Shown: positions 34,846-46,559 of the stretch, piece by piece
Layout of the letters: each line of letters begins with the position of its first letter
How positions within the stretch are numbered: the first letter of the stretch is position 1
DNA from: Membranipora membranacea
Taxonomy: Eukaryota > Bryozoa > Gymnolaemata > Cheilostomatida > Membraniporidae
DNA: 64,000 nucleotides
Assembly: GCA_914767715.1 (NCBI GenBank)
Contig: OU612075.1
Location: forward strand, 17,980,001-18,044,000
Direction: 5' to 3'
Notes under the pieces: generated by a model
Seen by the model: the letters and a program-made list of their open reading frames with translations, nothing else
What the model was told of the DNA's origin: nothing
The model's database searches: none
Program-made: the position numbers and the translations under genes

Positions 34846-36950
34846 ATGGTCAGGCGTAGCGGCAGAGCTGGTAAGTTTTATTTTTATGCTTTGTATTTAC
34901 GGTATGCTAATCTCAATGCGATAAAAATGCGGTGCTTTGGTATGCAAAGGAGGTGCACTTGTGGGCTGAGACGGCGTAGAAAAAGTAAGTTGATTCCTTC
35001 AGTACTCTGTTGAATGCAAATCTGTGAATTTGATGAGTGCACATTGAGCCAAGTTGCTGAGCCTGGGCAGGCAGACCCAAGAATCTCAACCTACAACATC
35101 GAGAGCAAGTACGCCCACCGGGGAGCTCGCAGTGCGTCTTGAAAGGATTGAAAGTACTGGTAAGTAAGTTCTTGATTAACATTTTTCTGTTGCATCGTTT
35201 AACAGGATTTATTATTCTACCCGGTACTTGCTGTTATAATTTGATTATTATTTTGATCCCAGATGACTCACAACCTGATGACAGTGATGCTGATCAAGAT
35301 CTCAATGTGGAAGAGGCCAGACAGCAGGTAGAAGATGATAAAGGGGACCTGGTCAAAATCATTGAGATACCAAACCCAGCCCAGGAAACTGTTGGAGGTG
35401 AGTCCAACAATAACTTCTCTGGTAATGCATTATTGGTTGACCCTCATCTCGGCTGATCTTCTTGGTATCTTCGACTAATAGCTGTAGTACTGCTTACTGT
35501 GATTGAAAACTGTGAAGTATTTTTGCTGTAGACACTGATGAAGGCCATGGTTCCAGGCTAAACTTACGGAATATGGAAGGGAGGGCCAGATCAAAGAGGA
35601 GTGTGAGGCACCAGACAGCAGCTGGTGTCTTCATTGGCAAGCGGTATGGTCACACGGCGGACAGCAGAAATGGAGTTTATCAATGCCACCTGCTCTATCA
35701 GGAGCAAAGACAGTCTATTTTTAAGACAGTCAGGAATGACATCGGCACTGAGCAGCCGTATGGAAGTATGATCTTGTTATTGATCTAGAATGGATTCCAT
35801 GCTGTGCTGCATTGCTTACTTTTGACTTTTGCTTTTAAAATGACAAATTTGTTTACCATGCCCAGCTAGGTATTGGTTGTTATTTTCACCTTAACTTTCA
35901 GAATGAAGTTAAAATATCTAGGGAGAGGCAGAGGTGTGGTGTGGCACCCTTGCTCTAAATTACAGTGAGTCAAATTGAATAATAACTCTTTTCAAATCGA
36001 AATATTATGTGCCATTTAGTTTTTGATAGATGGGTAATTGGTTCATGATTTCTTGTCTGTACATGTCCACTATCACTGCATTCAATTTGATGTTCTTTAA
36101 TCCAAACAGGGACTAAATAGCAAAAGAAGGAGCATAAACGGATTGAGAGAGAGAATAGTTTATAGGGGAGTGCCAAGCAATAAGTTGACTGATACAGACA
36201 TTGAAGACAAAGCTCGGTTTGTTATGGAGGCGAGCCAGGTCATGAGGAGCCACTGCTGCCGCACTTCCAGCAGATTGCAATATCTTCCTGCTGGAGTTGA
36301 CCTGGCGGACCTCTTTAGAGAGTTCTTGAAGAGCCTGACTCCAAACTCGAAACCACCCAGCCATACATGGTTTTACACTTTCAGTGGCACACATTACAAC
36401 CTGGGTACTCACAAACCAAAGAGCGACGAGTAAGTTAAACAGCCTCCATTGCTAAGTAACACTCTGTGATTATTTTGCGTTCGATGTTTTGTGTGTTCAT
36501 GGTATTTTCCTTCCAGATAACTGAACTATGTTATTGTTTCTTCAAGCTGTGATCTATGTATAACCTACCTAAATCAGCGGGATCCGACTGAGGAATGAAA
36601 GGCACATTATTATGAAAGACGAAGCTTACCTCAGCAGGCAGCTGGACAGGAGGACAACTCTAAAGTTGTGGTGAGCTTTGACCTCCAACAGACACTACCT
36701 TTTCCTAAGCTGAAGTCCAACAAGCAAACATTTTTAAAATCTAGAATAGTGACTGTAAAATCTTTGTTTTTTTGTTAAAAACACACAGCGGGGCTACTGC
36801 ATGTGTTGGAGCCAGGTCGAAGGCGGAAGAGGTAGCAACGAAATTGCTGTCAGGTTGACTAGTGGTGTGTTGGTGGCCAGTACAGCTGGGGTGAACCCTC
36901 AAGGGCGTACCTGTATTCATTCATTCATTCAATAGATAAATTCCGTGTGG
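34846..36950 (+). pseudogene. Copy A of an intron-bearing transposase-like family (SFDLQ / GRGS-EI motifs)
   Basis: Exons 34846-34870 (MVRRSGRA), 35049-35159, 35263-35397 (acidic) and 35532-35765 all join in phase 1. The next recognisable exons are 36110-36429 (SHTWFYTFSGTHYNLGTHKP) and 36547 onward (CDLCITYLNQ, then VVVSFDLQQTLPFPKL), joined in phase 2, and 36789 onward (CWSQVEGGRGSNEIAVRL). A TGA at 36596-36598 is the only stop in the 36547-36715 frame. The exon at 36110 does not match the phase of 35765, so an exon is missed or lost. The copy is cut off near 36930 in a cattcattcattc tail before the LWSDG core. The family is known to me only as uncharacterised transposon-type proteins of invertebrates. 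Confidence 0.6.
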
Positions 36951-37037
36951 TTTGATATTGTATGCAGGGAATATCAAAACCACTGTGTCATAACAAAAAG
37001 TCTTATTTACGAGATACTGTATATTCTCATTATAATC

Positions 37038-37114
37038 TAAGGTACTAAAAAGGTACTATTTTCAACAAGTGATCACAACTCCGAAGGAGAAAAATAGTAC
37101 CTTTTTAGTACCTT
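37038..37114. repeat. Hairpin with perfect 24 bp arms
   Basis: Arms 37038-37061 and 37091-37114 are exact inverted repeats separated by 29 bases. Each arm holds two direct copies of ggtacta. No target duplication could be fixed. It may be a foldback element or a solo TIR pair. Confidence 0.8.
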
Positions 37115-37689
37115 CTCATCCCAACTTTGAGTGAAAATAATTATTAACTGGGACACAGGCTGCATTTGGACATATTATCATAATGTTCTAAAATAGACTG
37201 AGAGCTCTGGAATGATACCAAAAACCTGTTCCCTTTACACTCACATTCAATTTTATTTATGGGTATCTGCGAATCACAATTTCTTATATAGCACATTTGA
37301 CAACTTGAAAAAATATCAAGTGCTTTACATGCAAAACCCAAATGTTATGTTGACTGGTTGTTAGAGGCGGAGACCTAGGTCAGTATCCCAGTGGTCTTGC
37401 TTGCCACCAGCAAATACTAATTATGAATAATCCTCGTGTTCCCCTCATTAGCTGAGCTGAAACATGGTAAGTCAAAAGACGCTAAAGGTTGATAACCTTT
37501 GGCGCAAGATGCCATCGTAGTGTATTACCCAATCAGAATGCAATGATTATTCAGTTACCTCTTTGCATGCATATGACCACTTTTTTGAGATTTCTCGAAA
37601 TAAGCTCCCCCACTACCGAGAGGGCACCTGTTACGATCTGCCATTCTTATTACAGCTATCATACAGGAGATATCATACATTCCACATTC

Positions 37690-39420
37690 TAAATCAACAT
37701 GATTCCGAACTGCAGTTGTGGACGTGTGTATGTTGCAGACTTAGCAGAGCGGGGAGAGTTTGGGGAGGGAGCACACATTGTCAGGGCCAACCCCACTGCC
37801 ACAAAGCAAGCAGAGAAGAGGCGATTGGTCAATACTAGTCAGGCAAAGAATGTCAGTTGCGCCAGAGGCCTTGCCTGGCGGAGGGGCACATCAGCCTGGT
37901 ATTCCAGTGACATACAATCACTGACGAAGAGCGATAGCAGGCCTTAGATGCCTACTGGGAATAGGGAAGGAAGGAAGGACGCTGGACCAACGAGGTCCAG
38001 TCTGTAAGATTGGTAAGTACCGTCTTGTTTAATATGTCCCTTCTGTTACAATCTTCTCACTGCCAGTATGATCGCTGTTATTTGTATGTACCAATTGTGC
38101 TCCAAATCAGCTGCATTTCAATGTTGTGACTGTTGTCTTTCAGAGTGCTTCTGGACGTGTCACATCAAGGAGGAAGTCTGCATCAAATCAGTATTTCTTA
38201 ACAATGTCAGAGACAATACACAGAAACGGGTCTGCAAATAACTTTACAACTCGACGCTTCAAACAACAAGGCTTGTGCCTTTGATATTTTCTGTCAGATA
38301 TAATCTATGAATTATGGGTAGCTGTGTCTTTGAATAAAGTCAGGGCTGCTCTTGATTAGCTTCTCCACTGACATTGTTTGTAATTCTTGCCTTATCTCTT
38401 TCAGTCGGCAAGAACCAAAAAGGTGTGCGTCAGTAACATCAGGACGCCACCTACAACACATACACCAGGCAACAAAGTACTTGATCTAACCATACGGCTT
38501 GCCAAGGAAAGACTCAGCACTTTTCACAGGTAAATAAGTCTCCCATTAAAAAATAGAACTAAGCTGGTGAACTAAGCTGGTACATCAGTTCAGTAGCACT
38601 GTAGCTTTTTCATGATTTATATTGAGCTTGGTACAGGGGATGGTTTAACACGTGCATCAATATCGGACTCTTCATACCCAAGCCCATTCACAAGAAGAGA
38701 AACACATGACATGAGCAAAGATGAGAAAGCTGGAGATTGACTAAGGCCGAATACTATCAATGTAAGCTTCGATCTCCAGCAGATCATGCAGGTGCCACGC
38801 TTGGCAGCAGGGTCTGCTTTCTATAAACATATACTGACTATTTTTAGCCTTTGTTTTCATGTAACTCTTAGTGATGCTAGTACACATGGTTTCTGCTAGA
38901 CCTAGACGAAAGTGGAAGGCATGAGTGGAGGTAACTTCCTAACCACAGAACCTGATCGCAGAAAGAACATCATTCTGTGGTCAGACGGTTGAACGGGACA
39001 GAACAAGAAGCAGATGGTTGTAGCTGCTCTGCTAGATGCCATCTCCACTCAACCTGCACTTGATGGTGAGATCAGCATTGCCATCAAGTACTTTGAGACT
39101 GGCCACAGTATGATGGAGGCCAATAGAATGCATGGTATCATTGAAAGTGCAGGGAGAGGTGTTGAGCTTGGCCCTCCAGACAGCTACTAAACACTCTTCC
39201 GGACAGCAAAAGTCAAGCCGCCTAAGTATACTGTGAAGGAGATGGATTTCAGGGATTTCCTAAATTTCAGAGAGCTCTCGGAAAGGGCAATCTGTGAAAC
39301 CGCCCTGATTGGGATATCACAGTGGCATACGAGCTCAAAGACTGCCTGGAGCTTGTTGACAAGCTTGCTAATCACCGAGTAGCAAGGTCACCCTAGCCAC
39401 TGGCTCTGGAAGAGAAATCG
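37690..39420 (+). pseudogene. Copy B of the LWSDG transposase-like family
   Basis: An N-terminal piece at 37698-37946 (NCSCGRVYVADLAERGEF) and a small exon at 38406-38530 (KKVCVSNIRTPPTTHTPG, gtaaat donor) precede INVSFDLQQIMQVPRLAAGS at about 38758-38820. The core follows at about 38950: KNIILWSDG-stop-NGQNKKQ, ISIAIKYFETGHSMMEANRM, HGIIESAGRGVELGPPDSY-stop and KYTVKEMDFRDFLNF. The stops are TGA at 38990-38992 and TAA at 39188-39190. The conserved Asp of SDG and the ETGHS His are kept. The protein is likely a DDE-type transposase relative, but this is inference. The copy is dead. Confidence 0.7.
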
Positions 39421-39429
39421 TTTGCAGTA

Positions 39430-40020
39430 GCCTGTGTACATGCATCACTAGGAGTTTAATTTTTATTGATTACTTTCATGTATTGTTCTTTTTAAAATTT
39501 GAAATTGATTATGCTTTTTTGCTTGGTTTGCTGACTTAATTTGGTTTTGGTTTGTTTCGTTTGTTGTGTTTTAACTTTATGTAGTATTTCTGACAGTGGT
39601 TTATTCAGAACAAGTAAATAGATCTGGAAATTGTACCTCTGGGATTGTCTCGCTTGTGTGGGATGGGTGTGGGTTGATAAAAGATGGATGAGGTTGCATA
39701 AATGGACAAGGTGGATTGTTGCTGCACAAAATGACACATACACCATTTTTGCATGTTAATTCTTGCCAGGCTGCTCTGTTGGACTTAGGCAAAAAGGTCT
39801 ATTCTCGCTTGTTACTTAGGGTTTTTTTTCGTTTTTTGCATGTAGCTTTCAAGTGGCTTGTCTATTGCATACTAGTTTGGTATCGAATGAAAGCTTGAAA
39901 AAAAGCTCAAAAGACTAGCGGTTGAATTTCTTTAAAAGATTAATTTAAAACCATTGAAAAAACTAATTAGATAATATAAAAAAATACAGACCAACTTTGC
40001 CGGTGATGACCGGTATTTTG
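39430..40020. other. Gene-free, AT-rich stretch
   Basis: No supported feature. Only chance ORFs with T-rich or A-rich composition. Confidence 0.5.
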
Positions 40021-40250
40021 ATTGAAATTAATTGAAGAAAGCTGGTTCAATTCTAGAAAAAATCTTTTATACATCAATTTTTTCCAGCAATAATTATTTC
40101 AAGAGTATGAACCACCTGGCCACTCATCTTGGTAATCCTGCTACTGAAACAAAATGGTGGAAGAAAGTTTGATATTGAAATATTTAACATTTTCTCATTT
40201 AACGTTAATTTATAACATGCAAATTTAGGAGTACACCAATAAGCATCAAA
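40020..40250 (-). repeat. Dispersed repeat, partner at 46095-46320
   Basis: Its reverse strand (tcctaaatttgcatgttata, ccaccattttgtttcagtag, gaaataattattgctgg) matches the plus strand at 46095-46320 over roughly 220 bases with gaps. The two copies are in opposite orientation. It is of unknown class and no coding sequence is evident. Confidence 0.65.
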
Positions 40251-40656
40251 CATCAAAATAATAACTTATATGGTTGTCTTTTACTTTAAGGACCTACCAC
40301 TTGAAATTTGATCTAATAAATCATTATGCTCTAAAAAAAATACAGCACACATTTTATGTCATAAAATTAGTATCTTATGAATTTAACATTATAACATTTA
40401 TCATACAATCATGTCTGAGGTTTTAATTATACTGGACTAGTGTATTGGTATCTAATATTGTTAATCAAAACAAAAGTAGCTTATCAACATTCTCTTATGC
40501 TGTGTCTTTCTTCCTTTCCTTTTTTATATTGATTGCTATAACAATTTGACTTTAATCTTGGTATAAACATGATCACAGCTCTTTCTTGCTATCTCAGTTA
40601 TAGTTTACTAAATTGAATAATTGTATTTGTTCTTGGCTTTGTTTATTTTTATACAT

Positions 40657-42901
40657 CACTGCGTTTCATACCCAAGAATTGTCTGACAATTCTGTACAAT
40701 TCTAGAATTGTCAGAAACTGACGGGAAGTTGTAACATTTTAAGCAAAGTATTAGATAATTGTCCAAATCCCATTTGTATATTTTTATCAAATTATTTCAC
40801 CAAACTCTGCTTCAAAGCTCGTCATTGTACAGAATTATTATGCCAAGAATGAGATTGCCTCGCAAAAAAATCTTAAATCCTCTGGCGCCCTTATTCTCCA
40901 GTATTTACAAAAAGGTTTCATTGATTTTCCGCGCTTCTTGGTCAACTTCAAGAGTTGAGCCAGCATTATATGATAATCTGTGTCTTTACCCACAGGGTTG
41001 TCCATTTTTAAATCTACTGGTACCTTATAAGTTCTGTGAAGGTTGCCTATGAATGCCAGTGTAAACAAAATGAACATTCTGACTGGCTTATCTTGATTAT
41101 GACTTCATGGGTAAATAACTGGGATACCAACAATACATCCAATTATGCTTGGCCAAGATGTTGATGTCAATTGAAAGGTAAACAATTGGCAAATGACACT
41201 GTGAGAATCTTGTTCAAATTCAATAATAAGCTAATCTCATTGAAAATGATCAGGCAGATTAAACTGTACATTGTAGCCATTAATTGCATGCATCAAAGAG
41301 TTTGGTATGCTAAAGGTTCTATCAACCTGAAATTCCAATCATTTCAACAAATTCAGATTAGGGTCTTGCAGGGCCATTACAGCCGTTAAATTTTAAAGCG
41401 ATAAATTTCCCGCCCCTCACTCTTCTGACAAAGAATGCTCATGATTGCAATTACACCCAAACAACCATCATTATAAAAATGAATATTCGCGAAATTCAAA
41501 ACTCACCGCATTCATTATCAGCAGCAAAAGACAGGAAGTTAGGTCAGCTTACAATGACTCCTGTCTCTCTGATTCCACAAGTGTGTCATGATGACTTGTT
41601 ACAAGTGCAATGGAATGTGTGTGAAGGATTAACAAACAGTGTTAATTATACTTAATTGTACAATTAAAAATTTTGACAACAAAGATATCAAGGTAATTAT
41701 GTAATTATGCCTGTTATTGGCTAACCTCCCTGCTTGTGGCACTCAAGCTGACAGATTAAAATTTATTACTTTTAACGGTGTTGCCACTAGTCTAACATTT
41801 TAATACTATCTGTACTAGTGCCAACACCTACTAGGGAATTACCATCGTGGAGTGAGAAAGAATATGCCAAAATTGCTTCCTGTACACCATATAACTGAGA
41901 TGGCTGGGAATGATATAGTATAACATCAAGAGCTCCTTTGTAGACAGGTAATGAATATATACCAGGTTTACGATAGTTGATTTACCTTTGCCTCCCTCAG
42001 CCCACATACCATAACATTCAGAGCTAACTCCATGCTCAGAGCATCTTTGGCCAACAAATAGAAATAGCTGAAAGCCATTCACTCTCAATAATCACAAGGA
42101 GCGTAGTTTAGACTATGCCAATAATAAGTACTCATACTACTTGCTGTGACACAAAGTTTGAGTTTTTTTAGCATCAGTCAGCAAGTTTTCAGTAGTCAGT
42201 GGTTCTGTGGATAATATGGCCTCATTCACATATCACTTCTCTCCACTTAGGCATGTAGGACAGTTGATACAAAGTAATTCCTTGCTCATCTGGTGAGCGA
42301 TTTTGTACATTTTTAGTATTAGCAAAGTTTTCTGATAATTCTGCTAGCATAGTTTAGCTGATGTATTCTATTTATGCAGTTGCTGCCAATATTAACAGAT
42401 TGCACAAAATATAACGTAGGGTATGGTACAACACAGAAGAGTTGAACATAAGTATTTTGTCGGGTCATCATACTCATTACTAAGAGTTTTCTGTGCTTAC
42501 AAAAATTGTGAGCCAACAATTCGAATGGAATGCTTTCATTTTCCACCATGATGAAACGAAATGAAAAGATTTGCCCCGGCGGGGATTTGAACCTGGGCCT
42601 CCCGCAATATAGATTTTGATGCTACCTTGCACAGCAATATCTATTCATTACAGCATATCTTGCCTGGTCATCTAAATACAAACTCATTGATTACAATGTC
42701 AATCCAATTGTATGATATTGACTAGAACTGTAAAGGCTTATACTATGACTATACAATAGCAATAATGAAAGTAATTTATATAGCAGGTAGGGTTATTTAC
42801 ACAATAATGGTTGCTGGTTGGGTAATGATATATAGGTCAGTTTCTGACAATTCTAGAATTGTACAGGATTGTCAGACAATTCTTGGGTATGAAACGCAGT
42901 G
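40657..42901. mobile_element. 2245 bp non-autonomous element with 66 bp terminal inverted repeats
   Basis: Left arm 40657-40722 and right arm 42836-42901 are inverted copies that differ at one base (65 of 66). They start cactgcgtttcatacccaag. Each arm is itself built of nested inverted copies of agaattgtc/gacaattct. AT flanks both ends, possibly a 2 bp target duplication. The longest internal ORF is under 100 codons and unrecognised, so the element has no transposase. A tRNA-like module sits near its right end. The near-identity of the arms suggests recent movement. Confidence 0.85.
42560..42665 (-). repeat. tRNA-like module inside the 2245 bp TIR element
   Basis: The reverse strand reads gcgggaggcccaggttcaaa then tccccgccggggcaaatc, with the 3' tail tcttttcat and catcatgg also found after the tRNA-like sequence at 20279-20367. 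The 5' side (gctgtaatgaatag) is a worn A box. Homology to the 20.3 kb module is clear over about 80 bases. Confidence 0.65.
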
Positions 42902-43079
42902 ATGCATGTCTGTCTTTTCGCATCAGGTTTTAAATATGGTATACAAATCTGTATTATATAAATTTAATGATCTTTTTTACGTTCCTCCAAACATGATCAT
43001 GTTTGCCGTAATGTCTTTGGTATGTTATGTAAAGCATTCAAAATGAACTGGATAGTACATTTCACCAAACAACTACTAT

Positions 43080-43490
43080 CTGAGTTAAGGGCACTACTAA
43101 AAACCCACAAATAGTAATTGTGTGCAACACTGCTGCAAACTTTCTTCCAATTAAAGACATAGAAGGAGTAAGTTCTAAGACAACGGTTGACTATAGCGGG
43201 GCGTGTATGAGTGGTTCAAAAGAGCTGGAAAAGAGGAGAAAAAGTTTACACTATCAACTTTTATAACACAACATCCACTATTGTGGTGAATCGGAATTCA
43301 GGCTTAAACAACTTCATGGCCCACTATGACGAACTCATGTCTAAAATGACTAAACACGATGTTGACGCTGCCAACTGGGAATATCAATCTATCTGCAACA
43401 CAGCTTTGGCTAGGGTTAAGGTAGAGACACAGGGGCCAGCAAATATCGACTTTCTATACACCCTTGGAAAGTTGCAGAGCTACTGATCGT
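43080..43490 (+). pseudogene. LINE ORF1 fragment (NFYNTTS family)
   Basis: NPQIVIVCNTAANFLPIKD and KTTVDYSGACMSGSKELEKR are followed after a frame change by YTINFYNTTSTIVVNR and FMAHYDELMSKMTKHDVDA, then KVETQGPANIDFLYTLGK. The order matches the LINE at 24.3 kb and supplies the parent sequence for the scrap at 4196-4410. It ends at a TGA at 43484-43486. Confidence 0.7.
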
Positions 43491-43499
43491 TAACAGCTT

Positions 43500-44380
43500 A
43501 TCGAAAATGTGATTGGATGAAATTGCGCCATTTTATCAAAGAAACGAGGCCAAAAAGGCTGTTTTTAGCAAAGTGGATGGCTGAGCTAATTTGGTTGCTA
43601 GAAATATCAAAACGGGTATATTTATTCTCAAGAGTCAATTTATAGTTCATCCTAATTTTTGGTTAAAACTATTATTTGAGGATCCCAAAGTCACTTTCTA
43701 TGTCACTTCCATTGTGTTTCTTTTTTTAATTTGATGTTATAATGTGAAATTTAAAGCAACGATTTGAGAGAGATCCAACAAAATAAGAGCCAATTTTCCC
43801 AATTCCGTACTACGGCATGCCCAAAAACACCTTTTAAAAGCCCCTTAAATTGGCTGGTTTGTTGGCATTTTCTGTTTGTACTACGCTTAATCGAAGGCGC
43901 TTCGTATGTGAGAACTTTAAAAAATAACTTGTCTGGCCTTAGTAATAATCGTTTTGACAGCATGTTTGGCGTTATGAAATAATGATGCAAATCTACACTT
44001 TATTTTATTTCTAGGCATGAGTGATTCAACGATACGGGTAATAAAACATGATATCAAGAACAGTATTCAGCACGTCCTAGGCCTAGACAATGTTCAAAAG
44101 ATTTCTGTCGTGGTGACAATGACGATGACGTAGAGATACTTTCTAATAATATTCTTCTCAAGATCAAGATTTACACATTCACATCCATCTATCACTCAGT
44201 AATGTCACACATAATACATTCAAACCCTGCCTCATGAAGAGAATTGGAGGTTAAAATTTTGATGAGGTAACAATTATGGTTATGATGATAAGGCCAGTAA
44301 GCAACTTGCATTGGTTTTTCGATAAAATTTTCAGATCTTGAAACAAGCTATCACAATTAGATATCTCTTAGCACATACAA
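43500..44380. other. Gene-free stretch
   Basis: No supported feature. Two opposing short ORFs at 43751-43990 have no motif or splice context. Confidence 0.45.
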
Positions 44381-44386
44381 GTTACC

Positions 44387-44920
44387 TTGAAAGATTCCCA
44401 AATAAAACCAAAGAGCCTCCTAGCTGTGAAGGTAGAGGAAGTCATGAGGATACGGAGCAATTTGGATGGAAATAAAACTGTCCATCGCGGCCAGAAGATG
44501 GCATGTTCCCACAGGTGCCATGCAGCTGTGCGGAAATACAACTACGGGCCCCAGTGGATGTGTATTGCATGGGAAAACTGTACGAGGATATACTACAAAC
44601 AAGCACCAGATGCTACTTTAGATATGCCTTTTTAACCAAGATGGCAATCAGTTGACATTTAGCCTGATATTTATTTCAATTTGAATTACACTCATTTTGA
44701 TATATACAAAATAAACTTGCAGAGTTGTTTGGTCTTGATATTTCCATATCTGTTTCCCCACTACTTGATTTTATTGTCAAATTTTAGATCCAAAACTGAC
44801 GGTTTGCAGCGACAGAGCAGGAATTCCAACAGGCATGAGTACAAGAGAAGGAGGAAACTGGCGAAGTATGGCCATAAGGAGGACAATGAGCTAGGTTCAA
44901 TCCACTACGCTGTGAGGTAA
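44387..44920 (+). other. Possible exon pair, not recognised
   Basis: 44387-44640 reads VHRGQKMACSHRCHAAVRKY and WMCIAWENCTRIYYKQAP with several Cys and Trp. 44789-44918 follows a tttag acceptor, is basic (HEYKRRRKLAKYGHKEDNEL) and ends at gtaaat. The AKYGHKEDNE segment resembles the KYGHDKER start of the YqaJ fragment at 47436, so these may be exons or scraps of that transposon. I cannot confirm this. Confidence 0.3.
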
Positions 44921-45119
44921 ATCGCGTATGTATGTTAAAGATGATGGAACATGCTAGAGATCAATCAATCCATGTGGAAACCATCAAAAGAAAAAGGAGC
45001 ATGTTGCTATCATGTTCTCAAGAAAACTTGTTGTCTGTTTTATAGCTTTAGACTATGGTCCCAACTTGCTACAATCTTTATCACTAGATATGTGCCGGGA
45101 GGCATACATTAATATGGCT

Positions 45120-46092
45120 GATCATGATAGTACAGCACCATAGACCAGTGCAGAGTAGTTGGAGCAACGTACTGATTTTGAAGAATGTTCTGCCAAAACA
45201 ACTTGCAGCGGCAAATCTTAAACTCCTTGTAAAAAATAATACCGAAAAATCTGGTGCTCGTGTCAGCTCTGTTCTAGCAGTTGATGATCAAGACAACAAC
45301 AAATCGTTTACTTTTAATTTCTACAACACAACATCACAAAATCTTATCAGTAGAATTAAAGTCATTTCTGCAATATTACTCGCTAGTCATTGACAATATC
45401 CCAACCACTCAAACCAACACAATGAATAGGGCAATCCAGGAGCAGTGCGAAGCTATCCTCTATATGGAGAATTCCTCAACCAGTTCTATCCCTAATACCT
45501 CCCTTCTATTAAGCAATCCCTCACCAGCCAAAAATCACTCAACAACCAGCAACACATCACTAGCAAGCAATCACATAGACACCAACACCTGCCGCAGTGA
45601 TTGTAATATCTGTCACCTTCTTTCTAACACCATCAATAATCTACTATATAAGATTGGCGAAATTAAGAAGAGTCAATTCGATTTACTCAATCAACTGACT
45701 AAAACTGAAAATGCCATACATGACCATGTACGGGGTGAATTCACCACTCTGACTAAAGTCACCGCTGTTGACCAGGCACAAGTCAACAAATAAAAAAGTT
45801 GTACAATATAAAAAAGAAAAGCGTGACCCCAACTTCAACCCTGAAAAATACATAGTTGTAAATAGTACCACCAAAAGGGTCCAACCATCATCAAAAAAGT
45901 GGACAAATACAATTTCAGATCTGACTCTCCTAAATTAATGATCGAGCTGGATAGTGAGGTGTCTGCTACAAAACTTCTTTCTGACTGGAAGAAAGACACC
46001 TTCGGAGGGTCATTTGCTAGGAAGGCGATTGACCCTTGTTCGCTTAAAGTAGCAGACAACCACAAAAGTTATATTTTGATATTTGATGCGTA
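45120..46092 (+). pseudogene. LINE ORF1, frameshifted
   Basis: TEKSGARVSSVLAVDDQ, SFTFNFYNTTSQNLI (45120-45393), then a frame change into a Ser/Thr/Asn-rich linker with one Cys pair and a coiled-coil-like end (45281-45793), then KVDKYNFRSDSPKLMIELDS and KLLSDWKKDTFGGSFARKA (about 45895-46040). The order matches ORF1 at 24.3-25.7 kb. A 230 bp dispersed repeat (46095-46320) interrupts it before the last ORF1 domain. Confidence 0.7.
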
Positions 46093-46094
46093 AT

Positions 46095-46320
46095 GTTGTA
46101 CACCTTCTAAATTTGCATGTTATAAAAAAATATTAAATTACAAAATTTTATTTCAATTACAAACTCTCATCCACCATTTTGTTTCAGTAGCAGGCATACC
46201 CAATATGATTGGCCAAGTGTTAATATTCTCGAAATAAATATATTGCTGGAAAAAGTTGATGTAGAAAAGTATTTGTTTCTAGAATTAATGCAGTTATCCT
46301 TTGTTTGTTTTAATCTTAAT
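46095..46320 (+). repeat. Dispersed repeat, partner at 40020-40250
   Basis: Same sequence family as 40020-40250 but in opposite orientation. It shares ctaaatttgcatgttata and ccaccattttgtttcagtag. It lies between two parts of a LINE ORF1 and is probably an insertion. Confidence 0.65.
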
Positions 46321-46559
46321 ACATAAACAGTCATGTCAATTGAAAAATGATCTATAAAAACAACATTTTCGCCTTCAATAAAAATAAATTTACGCTTTTC
46401 TATGAGATTATAAACAAAACATAGCTTCCCAATTTAATTCAGTTTTTGACGCCATTGGGATTTAGGGGCTGCTGACTGCCCTGTGGTGCAGAACCAGTGC
46501 TTATACCCAGGATTTTCATTGTTGAGTATGTTACCAATCTGTGATGGCAAATTGCAAGT

